Origin: Crambe crambe
Lineage: Eukaryota; Porifera; Demospongiae; Poecilosclerida; Crambeidae
Direction: 5' to 3'
DNA length: 64,000 nt
Assembly (NCBI GenBank): GCA_963924555.1
Contig: OZ004591.1
Coordinates: 5,394,001-5,458,000 of the forward strand
Each line of letters begins with the position of its first letter. Position 1 is the first letter of the stretch. The notes beneath the pieces are model-generated. The model was given only the letters and a program-made list of their open reading frames with translations, was not told where the DNA came from and made no database searches. Made by a program: the position numbers and the translations under genes. Of this stretch, positions 35,677-47,863 are shown piece by piece.

Positions 35677-36436
35677 GAACAACCCCCAGTGACACTCTCA
35701 TAGTGGGTAAAGGGAATCCACAGTGACGAACAACCCCCAGTGACACTCTCATAGTGGGTAAAGGGAATCCACAGTGACGAACAACCCCCAGTGACACTCT
35801 CATAGTGGGTAAAGGGAATCCACAGTGACGAACAACCCCCAGTGACACTCTCATAGTGGGTAAAGGGAATCCACAGTGACGAACAACCCCCAGTGACACT
35901 CTCATAGTGGGTAAAGGGAATCCACAGTAATCAACAACCCCCAGTGACACTCTCATAGTGGGTAAAGGGAATCCACAGTGACGAACAACCCCCAGTGACA
36001 CTCTCATAGTGGGTAAAGGGAATCCACAGTGACGAACAACCCCCAGTGACACTCTCATAGTGGGTAAAGGAAATCCACAGTGACGAACAACCCCCAGTGA
36101 CACTCTCATAGTGGGTAAAGGGAATCCACAGTGACGAACAACCCCCAGTGACACTCTCATAGTGGGTAAAGGGAATCCACAGTGACGAACAACCCCTAGT
36201 GACACTCTCATAGTGGGTAAAGGGAATCCACAGTAATCAACAACCCCCAGTGACACTCTCATAGTGGGTAAAGGGAATCCACAGTAATGAACAACCCCCA
36301 GTGACACTCTCATAGTGGGTAAAGGGAATCCACAGTGACGAACAACCCCCAGTGACACTCTCATAGTGGGTAAAGGGAATCCACAGTAATGAACAACCCC
36401 CGGCCCCAGTGACACTCTCATAGTGGGTAAAGGGAA
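35677..36436. repeat. 51-bp minisatellite, about 15 units
   Basis: Units of 51 bp contain CAGTGACACTCTCATAGTGG then GTAAAGGGAATCCACAG. Because 51 is a multiple of 3, the minus strand stays open for 297 codons with a 17-residue period (LPTMRVSLG core). I regard this frame as a by-product. Variants ending TAATCAAC occur six units apart, which suggests higher-order duplication. Confidence 0.9.
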
Positions 36437-37412
36437 ATAACTACACAAAAGGGTCACCAATAATCAATATGGGTAAAGGGTCGTCATGGTAACATAACAG
36501 AAAGACTTGGCTCCTAACAACCAAGTGACTCTCTTATGGTGCATAACTACTGTGTCACTGGTTATTTCCCACCAGACAGTGGATAATCAAATCTAGGATC
36601 CTAATAAACTTAGTCCAATGATAGAGTTCTAAAGGGTGTGCACTATAACATGACACAGAGACTTTCTCCTCCCACGGAAGTAATGGAATAACTCCAATAC
36701 TTTCTCATGGTGGAATAGTGACAACAAATGTATGAGACTTTAAGATAACACAGCGTCTGGTAAAGGGTATCTTATTATAACATCAATCTCCCAAACAGAA
36801 AGGGCCAACATCCATATAGCTAGTGTAGAGGTGTGATCACTTCACGTGACAGAAGAACATGTGAGGAGGATTGATACTCCGTCATCAATCATGCTCTTTT
36901 CTAGACATGATCACTTTCATGTGATGGATAGTAAATCACTTCATGTGGGTCATAACTATAACATAATACTTATAGTGAACTAGCCCCGGGATTTGCTCCT
37001 CTTATGATAGTAATGGTGCTCCTCTTATGATAGTAATGAAGCAACTCCCTCATTGTGTGTAAAGGGTCATCTACATTCAGTGACTCCATGGGTAGAATAG
37101 AGATCATGAGAGATTGCTCACTAAAGTACACCATTACACAGACTACTCCTCCCATGACCTCTCTGATGGTGGTAAGGGTATTCACTATGACACACTATAA
37201 TTTGCAGTGTGACTTCATCAATGCATGCATGACACAACTACTACATACACACAGGACCAGTCAACTACATAGTAGGTAAAGACTCAATTACACAGACTAC
37301 TCCAGTTGATGTAAAAAAGGGACTATCAAAATCATGAGCTGTTTAAGGGAGTTATCTCCCAAAATTTTGGTGGTAAACACAAAAATATTTCGTCAAACTT
37401 CTAATACCCCTA
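36437..37412. other. Degenerate repeats between minisatellite and transposons
   Basis: Many GTAAAGGGT-type motifs are present. 36935-37345 is duplicated at 50760-51150. No gene is seen. Confidence 0.5.
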
Positions 37413-39284
37413 GTGAAGCTTTTTAAAAGAGCTTTCCAATGGTCTATTCAAACCCCCCAAGTCCAACCATGACCAGTAGAATTTGCACATGTGCAAGATA
37501 AATTCAAGTGAGTAAAACATACTGTCATACAAATGCAATGGTCTTAATTTTGGCGAGCACGAATTTAATTCTGCACTGTCGGCAAATTGTGTCAACCAAC
37601 CTGAAAACCTCTGTATAAACACCTAGGACAATTAACCTGGCTCTAGTGAGCATGACTGAAAATTCAAAAGTAGATCTTTGACAATGGCAGTGAGTCATTC
37701 AGAGGACCTTAGGTGGAGGGAGAGATACTTTCTCCAGAGAAGGTGTGTGGGAGAAACTTCAAGGGAAATGTACTTGAGCAAAAGGACAATTATATTAAAA
37801 GGTATATTTGTTCCTATAAACACACTGGAGATATTGTGCCAAAAAAAAGCAGCATCACCATGGTCCTGAAACTGCGATAAGTGAGAACAATCCTACAAAT
37901 ACTCCATAGGGAGCCCACTACTTACCTGTGTGAGTTGCAGGAAGAACTAAAAAGGATTAAGGCCTACTCCTATCATACTTCCAACTATTCACACAGCAGT
38001 AAACCATGTCACGAAAACTGGTACGCCGCCCGAGTAGCTCTGCAAAGGTGTAATGTGAAACGAGCATTTTACTTATCTGAAATATTAGAATTTGATCCAA
38101 AAACAATGATGAGACCAGGTGTACACATAGGAATGTGGTTTGAAAATATGGTTATTCACTATTAGGTGTAACTCCAGTGACACACCATCTATGTGTCTAT
38201 GGGAAAAGACTGTCTGCCTTAGGAATAACGACATACAAGCAAATTGAAGATGTTTACATTGTAGAAAGAAATGTCAATGCAGATGAATTCTTACAATTTA
38301 TATACAGTGTTGCCTATTGCCAATATCACTCCTTTTGGATGTTGTTCAGTAGTTCTGCTAGACAATGCCTCTACTCATTATGTTGATTTAGTAACTCGAT
38401 TGATATCAGCTACGGGAGCCTTATTCGGTGTTTACCCCTTACTCCCCCCAACCTTAACCCTATCGAGGAGGTCTTCAGCAAAGTCGAACCATATCTCTGA
38501 AATAATGAAGCTGACTATCTATGTACTATGACACATGCATCATTGTCACTGAAGCCTTACTTTAAATGACAGTAAAAACTATTTTAAGCATGCTGGTTAC
38601 GAACTTGCTTGCTCAGACAAACCTCTGTTAACATATACAGTCAATATTATTTTATGGTGCATTAAATAAAGTGTTCAGGCTTCATAATAAACTTTGTGAG
38701 CCATGGCCATGCACTAGAACAACCTCAGCCTTCATACCTGATTAAGGACTAAAGATCAAAGCATACTATGCACAAAATAGGGAGGCTGTCTCTGTACAGG
38801 GGTACAGAGACCTACAAACCAAAGGTGATTGTGCCAGTATCACATTTGAGACAACCAAGTCTCTGGATACAAGTGGTCCTTGGTTACCACAACCTCTCAA
38901 AACTAGTTAGGGGCACTGAAATTAAGGTGTCTCTCCTTTAATCACTAATTCTGGAGGTTCCACTGTATTTGGAATACTTGTATCACACAAATTACACCCA
39001 GTAAGAGTTAAGTGAGCTATGACATGGTTTGTTCATGAAACTGGAGTTGATCACACTTATCCATTCGATCTAGAACGCCACTTAGTGGTATGTAAACAGC
39101 TGATTTTCCTCATGCATTGTGAAGTGTTTGGCATGTATTGAACACATAATAAATAAGAAAGGTCATAGATGTATTATTTTGAGATATCAGTTGTACATTT
39201 TTCCAAAATATCTCTGCTATCTCGGTCATGGTTGGACTTAGGGGGTTTTGAATAGACCATTGGAAAGCTCTTTTAAAAAGTTGC
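37413..39284 (+). mobile_element. Decayed Tc1/IS630-like transposon
   Basis: Inverted arms of about 58 bp lie at 37416-37473 and 39224-39281 (GGTCATGGTTGGACTT...GGAAAGCTCTTTTAAAAAG). TA precedes the left arm at 37411. The interior holds a broken transposase on the + strand. Length is about 1.9 kb. Confidence 0.65.
37684..38620 (+). pseudogene. Broken Tc1/IS630-like DDE transposase
   Basis: The frame starts MAVSHSEDLRWR and contains a helix-turn-helix-like GETSREMYLSKRTI. After frameshifts come GKRLSALGITT, VVLLDNASTHYVDLVTRLI (catalytic Asp-Asn block) and a decayed Pro-rich segment. LNPIEEVFSKVEPYL would carry the catalytic Glu. Several stops and frameshifts make it inactive. Confidence 0.7.
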
Positions 39285-39389
39285 ATTTTGGAGATGAAAA
39301 AAGGTTCTATGGGTATGTAAGAAGAAGTTTAGGGAATCTTGCAAAATTTTTACTTTGCGTCATCGCGCATGCGCAAATTGCATTAAATA

Positions 39390-40431
39390 ATGGTGGAATC
39401 TAGTCGTTCAGCTTCCATTGCCCACCAGCCAGCTCCAGTTGCAAGAAACAGCATACGTGTATCATCATCGGGTGTATTAGCTACGGTAATATCCCAAAGC
39501 TGTAATCTTCCTCCCCAAAAGGTAGGCTGATGGGGTGTGGTGTGCTCTATAAAGAAAATGTTTCAGCTACTTGACAAGGTTGCCAATACATGTTAATGTT
39601 TCACCCTCTATGCACCAATGGGTGTACGGATAGGTGTGAAATATGATGCCTTCTTTTCATATAGGTATCAAAACTACCAAAATTCAAGTACAAGGTGACG
39701 ATTCTTAATAGTTTTAAACATAATAAGAAAGCGATATGTAGGCACCTGCACCAGTTTTCAGATAAGTTCTCGTCAATGATTAATTTGAGAATAAAACTGT
39801 TAGAAGAGTTAGGTGATGATCTATCAGAGAGTATTAAATTTGATGTTGGCTACTATGAAAGTCGGGCAAGATGTTTACTGGTCACAAGTGACAATCTCAA
39901 ACTAATGTATGAAAGTTATAAGACAAAGGAAGAAATCCATTTATGGTGCGATGCAAATGATGATTCGAGCAATGATAAGACCAAGAAACGAAAGAGAGAA
40001 TCGGATGAAGGCTCTGTTGATAGCATCTACCAGGATCTCAAGCAAAAACATGGCGATAAATATAGTATTCCACAGCTCAGACTGTGGGCAAGAATGCTCC
40101 ACTGTTCAACTCACGACAGTTATGATAAGCCACATTAATTCCTATGTTTTCTGAGCCACAACCTAACCGACATAAAGAATCTTTGGCTGAAAGCATTACA
40201 CAAGGTATTACAGCACTCTCAAAAGCATTTCATGCATTGCCAGTCCAGCCTAATATAAGCAGCAGTAGCTCAACTGCCTGTGGCATATCTCCAGGTAAGA
40301 GCATTGATTTACGTATGAAAAATTTGGAACAGCTACGCTATATCCAACAATTATATGAAGATAATATTTTAACAGATGCTGAATTCAAAGAACAAAAACA
40401 AAATATTTTGGAATCTATTGGCAAACTATAG
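39390..40431 (+). pseudogene. Transposon accessory gene with intron and SHOCT-like C-terminus (one frameshift)
   Basis: Exon 1 39390-39521 (44 codons, MVESSRSASIAHQPAP) joins in phase to exon 2 from 39665. The frame runs through VSKLPKFKYKVTILNSF, a Lys/Arg-rich KKRKRESDE stretch (possible nuclear signal) and PQLRLWARML, and meets TAA at 40136-40138. The frame resumes one base off with IPMFSEPQ at about 40138 and ends at 40431. The C-terminus (LEQLRYIQQLYEDNILTDAEFKEQK) resembles a SHOCT-type short C-terminal domain. A single indel near 40135 most simply explains the break. Function is unknown. Its placement within the TIRs suggests it helps or regulates transposition. Confidence 0.6.
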
Positions 40432-40457
40432 CTTTATTATAACATTAGTCATGCTAG

Positions 40458-41459
40458 CTAACTATGTTGTGATTCTATGCATGTATACCAGTAGCTCTTA
40501 TCCAATGTGCAGTCATTTGATGTGATGCATGCAAATGCAGCTAAGACCGCAGTTTCTGGATCATCATTGTAGATCCACTCTTTAAACATGCCTTGACCTT
40601 AGAAAAGCAGTGTTCTATAGGGTTAAAGTCTGGTGAATATGGGGGGGGGGGGCAAATAATGCACTAATGCTCCAATTTCTGTAATCAATGACTCCACTTG
40701 AGATACATGATGTATTGAGCAATTATCCATAATTACAATGCTGTTGATGTTGGTTCCATTAAATGGTATTAATATTGGTAACAAATCTTTGTTTATAAAC
40801 TCAAGAAATGTATCACCATCCACTGTACCACTCACTACTTTCAGTGACTGAATTCCTTTGGTCGTCATTGCTGCAATTGCTGATAGTCTCTCACCTCGCA
40901 CCAATAATTGACATGATTTCGGTGGCTTTCCTCTAATGCCATAGCCATATCTTCTCAAGGCATCTCTATTATCAGAGCCTGTTTCGTCAATAAAAAATGC
41001 ACATTTCAGGCTTATAGAGGGAAGTATCAACAGAAAACTGTTCTCGGAGTTCATGACCTGCTGTTGTGCCACTAGTTGCATTTTTTGACGAGTGAAATTT
41101 GTTTTTTTAAGGAATGCACATATAGATGAAGTGGACAGATAAACACCAGTAAGAATACACACTTCCTTCTGAACCTCATCTAAATAAATTTCTGGGTGCT
41201 GTAATAATATAGTATGTAGGATGGTAAGCTCAACAGGGCATGTCAGTTTCTTATTGGGTCTAGCATTTTTAGGGTAGGGCCTCTTACATACATCACCATT
41301 AGTATGAAAGAGCTTAACAATTCTGCTCACAGTGGAAGGATCTACACCAAGATTAGAAGCAACTGTCACCAAATTCATTTTCAAGACTTCCCTCTGCCAA
41401 ATTATCCTCCATCTTATGTCCTCGCTATAGGGAGCAGTTTTAGCTGGATTGATCGACAT
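40458..41459 (-). pseudogene. Tc1/IS630-like DDE transposase, nearly intact, frameshifted at 3' end
   Basis: ATG at 41457-41459 opens 278 codons. An N-terminal helix-turn-helix is seen (VASNLGVDPSTVSRIVKLF), then the DDE domain with FFIDETGSDNRD (first Asp) and VIMDNCSIHH (second Asp). A run of 12 G (40641-40652) shifts the frame just before the third catalytic block. YSPDFNPIEHCFSKVK, with the expected Glu, is present one frame over. A second shift precedes the C-terminal EWIYNDDPETAVLAAF segment. The enzyme would cut and paste the element; as written it lacks its catalytic Glu. Confidence 0.8.
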
Positions 41460-42824
41460 AGTTTTTTTGAAAATCGTGCTAAACTTACTAAAGGTTAGAG
41501 GTCAACGGTAGCGCATGCGCAGTCTTCGTGACTTTAAATTTTGCAAGATTCCCCAAAATCCCTGTATGAAGTCTAGAATTTTTCATGGTTCATTATGACT
41601 GCAGTAATGCATGGCTTAAGGTGTTCTGGACCTCAGACCCTACACCTCACATACCTAGTAAACAATACCAAATAAGGTCATGTGACCTGTAGACACAAGT
41701 GTATTCATATGCCACATAAGAGGTTTGTGGCATTGAGCAGATAAACAGTGCCATGGTACAGCAAGTTTCCTCACCTTTGCCTTGCAAAGCCATGGGTCTT
41801 AAAACCACAGTTGACACAAACCTTTTGTTCCACTAAGTCACAGTGTACATAGACCTGGTGATTTCTTTGAGCACAAAAGTGCTACTTGCTGTATCACTAA
41901 CATACACATAGAGACATCTCTCCTCCCATGGTAGTAATGGAATAACTCCAATACCTCTCTCATGGTGGAACAGTGACTAAAGAACAAACTTATAATTTGC
42001 AGTGGGACTTTATAATGGACAACACGTACTTAATGTCTGGTAAAGGGTCAATCTCCAGAAAGTGTATGACCAATTCAATTCAACCAGTTGGACTTTCTCC
42101 TCTCTTAATCCCATTGTAGTAATGGACAACATGCTCATGGACACAGAATTTCAATCAAGTGTCTAGTCTTAAAGAGGATGTGCCCTTAAAGGGGAGTGAG
42201 TAGAATAAAGGGGGTCCACAGTAAGTCTACATTAGTCCACAGAGAGTTGAAGCATAATGTATTGGTTATCCTAGACACCTTTGACTAAATATTTTTCCCA
42301 GGCTGCTGGATAAGTGAATTAGTCTGGATTATGTGCCTGTGCTTATAGCACTCTCAAAGAAACTTTCGTTAAAATCCAAAAATAAATCATAATAAATAAG
42401 TCCTGGATGAACGAGGTGTGGATAATGGAGATTCCACTGTATAGTAGTAAACCATATGCATATAAATGGAAACACATAGCAGAGATCTCTTCACCAGCTA
42501 CCTCCATCTACAGTTTAGTGAGTGTTAGGGGGACATCAAATAGTCAACTCACAAGGTGAATAGGACATTGCGATGCAGCTGGTTCACACACTTAATAGTA
42601 CATATATGCAAGATAAGAATTACACCTGGCTGATCGGCAAGGAAGAGCCCCCAACTCCAATTTATACCTACACAAGGGGGTGGACCTTCTGGTCCCATAG
42701 CAACATTGCTACAAGTGCTGTGGCTCTAAAAAAGTATTCAAATTCCCTTTGGTAGGTAAAGGGTCATCACAAGAGCACACACATGAACATATAATATGTA
42801 GGACTTGATCCCCTCATGGTAGTG

Positions 42825-42965
42825 TGACACCCTCATGACCCTGACCCCAGGGACTTGCTCCCCCCATGGTAGTGACACCCTCATGACCCTGACCCCTGGG
42901 ACTTGCTCCCCCCATGGTAGTGACACCCTCATGACCCTGATCCCTGGGACTTGCTCCTCCTATGA
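42825..42965. repeat. 48-bp minisatellite, about 3 units
   Basis: Units contain TGACACCCTCATGACCCTGA then GGGACTTGCTCC. They are open in some frames only because the period is a multiple of 3. Confidence 0.85.
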
Positions 42966-43137
42966 TAGCAATGAAGTGACTCCCTCATTGTGTATAAAGT
43001 GTCAGACTTACTCCTCCCATGGCAGTACAACTATACTCAGTGACTCCATCATTATGGGTAAAGGTCAATCATGAGAGGTCACTTACTATAACATACACAA
43101 TTACACAGACTCCTCCTCCCATGGTCTCTCTCATGAT

Positions 43138-43388
43138 GGTAAGGGTATTCACTATAACACACATGGCATAAGTCAGTGTCTGGTAAAGGGTATTCACTAT
43201 AACACACATGACGTAAGTCAGTGTCTGGTAAAGGGTATTCACTATAACACACATGGCATAAGTCAGTGTCTGGTAAAGGGTATTCACTATAACACACATG
43301 ACGTAGGTCAGTGTCAGGTAAAGGGTATCCACTATAACACACATGACGTAAGTCAGTGTCTGGTAAAGGGTATTCACTATAACACACA
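43138..43388. repeat. 45-bp minisatellite, about 6 units
   Basis: Units contain GGTAAAGGGTATTCACTATA followed by ACACACATGACGTAAGTCAG. Two alternating variants (ACGTAAG and GCATAAG) are seen. Confidence 0.85.
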
Positions 43389-44472
43389 CAGGACTAGCTA
43401 GGACCAACTACATGTAGTGATAGTGATAGTCATAGTAGACCACTATATTATAGATACAACTCCAGTGAAAGGGAAATGAAAGAACTGTCCAATGAAAAGG
43501 TCTCACAGAAGTCTGTTTTACGGTGTAATGAATGCATTATGGCTGAAGTAATGCACAGATTCAGGTGTCCTGGGACAACCTGAAGTAGGTCAGACTCTAT
43601 AGTGCTCATATTCACAGCATTATGTAACAAAGTCAACAACACCAAATAAGGTCATGTGACACATAAACACAATAAGTGTATTCATATGCCACATAAGAGG
43701 TTTGTGGTATTGTGTAGACTCTGAAGCAGAGTAGGGGCTCACTATAATGTATCAATATAAAACTTCCATTATGATCACTTACTTCAAATCCCTGGAAGTT
43801 GTCTTGTACTGCAGAGATTTCTTTGAGTGTAGTCACTACAGGACACACACAACAATAGAGGAGATAAACAAGACCTCATCAACAGATACAATGGTCACTC
43901 TCCTTCACATATTAAGGGTATCGATAGTGACACCTAATGACACTGAACCATAATTATGAGAGCTGATGGTGATTTCTCATTCATAAACGATAACTTGTAT
44001 GTACCCACAGGAATTCCACTCAGATGAGAAGAGGTACTGGAATAGGTTTCAATTAATGGGAATGAGCATGAAGTTAGGAACTGAATTGTGACACACAATG
44101 AGCACAGAAGGAGAATGGAACTATACAAACTCATCAATCATGTATCACATCCATGAGTGCAGAGGTTAAACAAGATGATGGCTATGTATCTTAGTTCAGC
44201 CACTACTCCCTCAAACTCATCTCAATTCTACACCAGTCAACACCTCAAGTGTAACAACAGAGGCTGAAGTTTGACCAAGTGAAATGAGTTTTAGTGTTGT
44301 ATCATAGGTCCATGGATCACTAGGTTCATCCCTGGAGTGTGTCCTCTATGAATCTAGATGTTGCACTTACTTTACAGCAAACATTGTGGGTGGAGCTTGG
44401 GATGAGACATGTGAGATGAGGTCCCTCAGCAGCACAGAATGTGGTATGGTCAGTGCTGCACATAGACATATG

Positions 44473-44753
44473 CAGGGTTTAATCTAGGAATTTCACCTTG
44501 GAGGGGAAGCTCATGGAGCATGTGGCCATAAGGCCACAGTGAGGGAGAGGGTGCGGGAGGAAGCCGAAAATGCTTAAATCCTAAAATAATACTTGGAAGT
44601 ATTTTTTAAATGCTTGGATCCTACTTAGAAGTACTTTTGACCTAAAATTCTTTCTTTTGGCAATATCTTGGAAGGAAGCTGGGTCAGTTTGGGGAAGTTG
44701 AGCTCTTTGGAGGGGAAGCTTCCCCTGCGCCCCCCTCCTTAGATAAAACCCTG
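44473..44753. mobile_element. MITE with CAGGGTTTAAT ends
   Basis: The left end CAGGGTTTAATCTAGG pairs with the right end CCTTAGATAAAACCCTG. Same end type as 47723-47863 and 57479-57620. Confidence 0.6.
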
Positions 44754-45678
44754 ATACAATAGTCATTCCAGCCAGAACTGTGCCTGCCCTAGCACACAAA
44801 AATGTACCAAGCACAGGAGAGGGGGTTGTGGTTGGGGGACAAGTGAAAAGTGTTTGTGGGTTTTTTAACTACAGAAGTCATACGTAGGAGATATTCAGGT
44901 CACATGACAGATCATAACAGATCATAACAATCACATGATTAGAATAAATGTGTGTGGTATTCCCTTTTCAAGCCTGGTGGATCAGATAACTCCACACTGA
45001 ACAGGAACTAGCCTCGAATCAAACTTCTGCACATTTTCAGTAGCAGTCTAGACTTACTCGATCTGTGTCTAGTTAGTAAAGGGTCGGCCCGCGAGACTAA
45101 TCTGTGACATGTCCCAGCCAGAGTTTTCATTCATATAAATTTCCCTATTTAGAGCGCAGCGCAGGGGATGGGTAGCACCGCCCACCGACTTGGTGAACGT
45201 GGCTCGTTTCTGCGATGGCATCCCTTACTCCATCAATCCTCTTTGGTATGGAGTTGATAGTTCTGAGATCAACTAAGTGGAACTGGTAAAGTCCTAAGTG
45301 TCAGATGGCTCATCCATCAAGTCCACGAAGAACTGCAGGACTGAGGTCCCTTGACTGAGTGATCTGCCTAAGAAGAGTTAGGAAAGTAAACCTTCAAGGT
45401 CAGCAGTTTCAGATCCTATTCAGACTATTAAATAATTTCATCTGGTGTGTTGTACTCTAGGTGTAATCAAGCCAAGGTATTGGCTCTCAGCAGGGTCAAA
45501 GGTCACGTGATAGCACAGACTGACAGCTGATTAATTCATTACATTTCTCCCATAAGATATTAGTAGCTTCCCTGTTTGAACTTCAACTATGCTGCATTTT
45601 ACCAGCAATGTTCCCCACACCCCTACTTAGCAACTTCTCTCAATACTGCCCTAAGTATGTTTGTCTTCATGATTGCAG
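44754..45678. other. Spacer with relic of the 20636 exon
   Basis: 45153-45380 matches the candidate exon at 20636-20860, but a TAG and deletions close its frame. Nothing else is recognised. Confidence 0.45.
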
Positions 45679-46017
45679 TGATGTGTATGGATGCCAAAGT
45701 GAACTTTGACGACAATGCCGAGTACAGACAGAAGGAGAGGTTGCCCATGCTTGTATTAATTACATTGGTCTCACTGGTTCCATAGACTCTCTCGGTGAGT
45801 CCTCCTCATATCATTGTACATACTTGTGTATATATGGAACATCTCAATGTGGACTCCCTGTGTCATCAAGACACTTCTAGACTCTCCTTATCCTATATTA
45901 TAGTGATAGCTCTGTGTCCACCCTAAATTAATTAATGAAGGACACCTCTCTAATCTGGACACTCCCTTCTGGTCCCAAAAGTGAGAGATTCACTGATTTA
46001 TGACCTTATCTAGTTAA

Positions 46018-46656
46018 GGGTGCTTGCAATAGCAACGCCCGTGCTTCTATTTCTAGAGTTTGAAAAGGTTGTCCTGCACTTATACTGCAGCTAGTTGGAT
46101 AATTTTATAGTCTTATCTTCAGATAGGATCAATCTACACACTATGTAATAGTTATTAAGAGGGGGTGGGGCATGGTGTGGCTAAAATACCTTAAACCATA
46201 CAATTTTGATTACTTCGTACATCTCAGGAACCACTGGTTCGAATCAGCTCATTTTTTGCATGCAGCTTTCATAAGTTAAGGTGATCAACGTAACAGTTAG
46301 TTTTTTTCTATATCTAGCTTAGACTTCTCAAATCACAAGGTCGGGCATGAAAAAATAAGAATAAACTAAAAATTAATATTGAAATTCAGAAAAACTCAAT
46401 GTTATGTTGTAGAATACAGATAGAAGGTGTCTGAGAGAAAAAATTATCCGAGTAAGTCCAACAGTTCCTGAGAATTACAGGCATTAGCAAAGTCGTTCAT
46501 AGCACCCACGAAAATTAGGCAATATTTAAAATTTTTGGTGTGTGTGGTAGTGACATGGTACTGTATAGCTAGGATATTTTGCTTATTGCTGCTGTAAACA
46601 GCTCTGGAGTTATACTCCCCTAGCAACCATGCGTGGGCGGAGGGTTGCAAGCACCC
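46018..46656. mobile_element. 639-bp MITE with TTAA target duplication
   Basis: Ends are TTAAGGGTGCTTGCAA and TTGCAAGCACCCTTAA. TTAA at 46014-46017 and 46657-46660 is the target duplication. The empty site TAGTTAACAGG is preserved in copy B near 21491. TTAA choice is typical of piggyBac-type transposases. A partial relative lies at 53678-53772. No coding frame is recognised. Confidence 0.85.
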
Positions 46657-47722
46657 TTAACGGGGCTGGACTGGCCATGGCTACAATGGACATCATCAAC
46701 TGCATGGTGGGAGCCCTGCAAACTTCCTCGATATTTAGAGCACACCATAAACAATGTCTCATTTCGGGTGGAATTACAACCTTATTGGTAGCTCTCTATA
46801 CATGAACACTACAGCCTGGAGATCATGGCATCAAAGGTCAAAGGAGAAGTGGCCATACCAGGCCAAAGAGATTGCTATCAGACTAGGTAAGTAACATTGC
46901 ACCAGTTATAAAAGTTCTTAGTGACTCTCCACTACATATTGGGAAAGACCTCACAAGTCAGATGGGGCCATAAGGTTTTGTACTATACTGTAGGTGGTCC
47001 AGCTGTAATCAAGGCTCAGGTGGCAGGGGCAAAGGTCATTTTGATAGTGGTCTTCAAGGTGGAGTTAAATTGGCAGACAGGTTAATGATTCAACAATATC
47101 ATATTTCATTCATTAGTGCAGAGGAGACAGAAAGTCTAGCATCTCAAATATTGGTCAGAAGTTCATAACCAAACAGACTGGAAGAAAATGTGATAAGGTA
47201 AGTATGCAAGCCCCTCCCCCTTCCATAATGGATTAGCTATGGTCATTGCAGTACAAACTTGTGTTATTACCCATATTGCCTCTACATATTGTACTGTGAA
47301 CAACTGCCAAACTTAGCTATGGGTATTTTGTATGAATGTTTACAGGTGCTGATAGCTGAAAAAATGAAAGTTTTATCCGAGTACTATCGTAATGGACAGG
47401 GCATTCAGAGTGAGTTATTGAAGATATTTTCATAGCTGAGAGAAAGAATTAAGTACCCAGTTCCCTAAGCAGACTCTACGAGCTAGTGTATTGTGTCTGT
47501 AATGCAGGGTCCATGTATCATTGCCAGTCCCCATGGTGGTGTCAATATAGAAGAAGTCGCAAGAGACACTCCCTCAGAGATATTCAAGGAAGGAGTGGAC
47601 ATAGAAAATGGTGAGCAAATTTTTTTTTCATCCTTGTGGAGACAACTGCCATTCTTATTTTCCACTTTTAAAGTTTCATGTTTAGCTTCACAGTTATGAA
47701 TGAACATAATTATGGCCGTACT

Positions 47723-47863
47723 CAGGGTTTAATTCAGAATTTTGCTCAAGGGGGGTCAAATGCCTAGTAAAAAAATTGGAGGAGGGGCAACTATGTGAAA
47801 TTCTCATTACGAAAGCTAGGGGGGGCAAGCCATCGTTCAGAGTGCCCCTTGAAATAAACCCTG
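47723..47863. mobile_element. Small MITE with CAGGGTTTAAT ends in SUCLA2 intron (copy C)
   Basis: CAGGGTTTAATTC pairs with GAAATAAACCCTG. It is also present in copy D at 57479-57620, so it was inserted before the duplication. Confidence 0.65.

Larger units (their letters stand above)
39332..41553. mobile_element. Two-gene Tc1/IS630-like transposon with GGGAATC ends
   Basis: Terminal inverted repeats are GGGAATCTTGCAAAATTT at 39332 and AAATTTTGCAAGATTCCC ending at 41553. A GCGCATGCGC palindrome lies just inside each end (about 39366 and 41510). TA precedes the left end but no TA duplicate is evident at the right. The element has an accessory gene on + and a transposase on -, in convergent orientation. 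Confidence 0.7.
41554..44472. other. Degenerate repeat region with two short minisatellites
   Basis: Sequence is shared with 51.2-51.8 kb and 55.1-55.9 kb. Many GTAAAGGGT motifs. No gene is seen. Confidence 0.5.

Noticed and set aside
35567-36460. 297-codon open frame on the minus strand
   Set aside because: It is entirely made of the 51-bp minisatellite. The 17-residue period follows from the repeat length and there are no family features.
43069-43407. Overlapping 100-codon frames on the minus strand
   Set aside because: Produced by the 45-bp repeat; open in two frames at once, as expected for a short repeat divisible by 3.
44581-44814. 77-codon minus-strand frame
   Set aside because: Mostly within the CAGGGTTT-ended MITE; no family resemblance.
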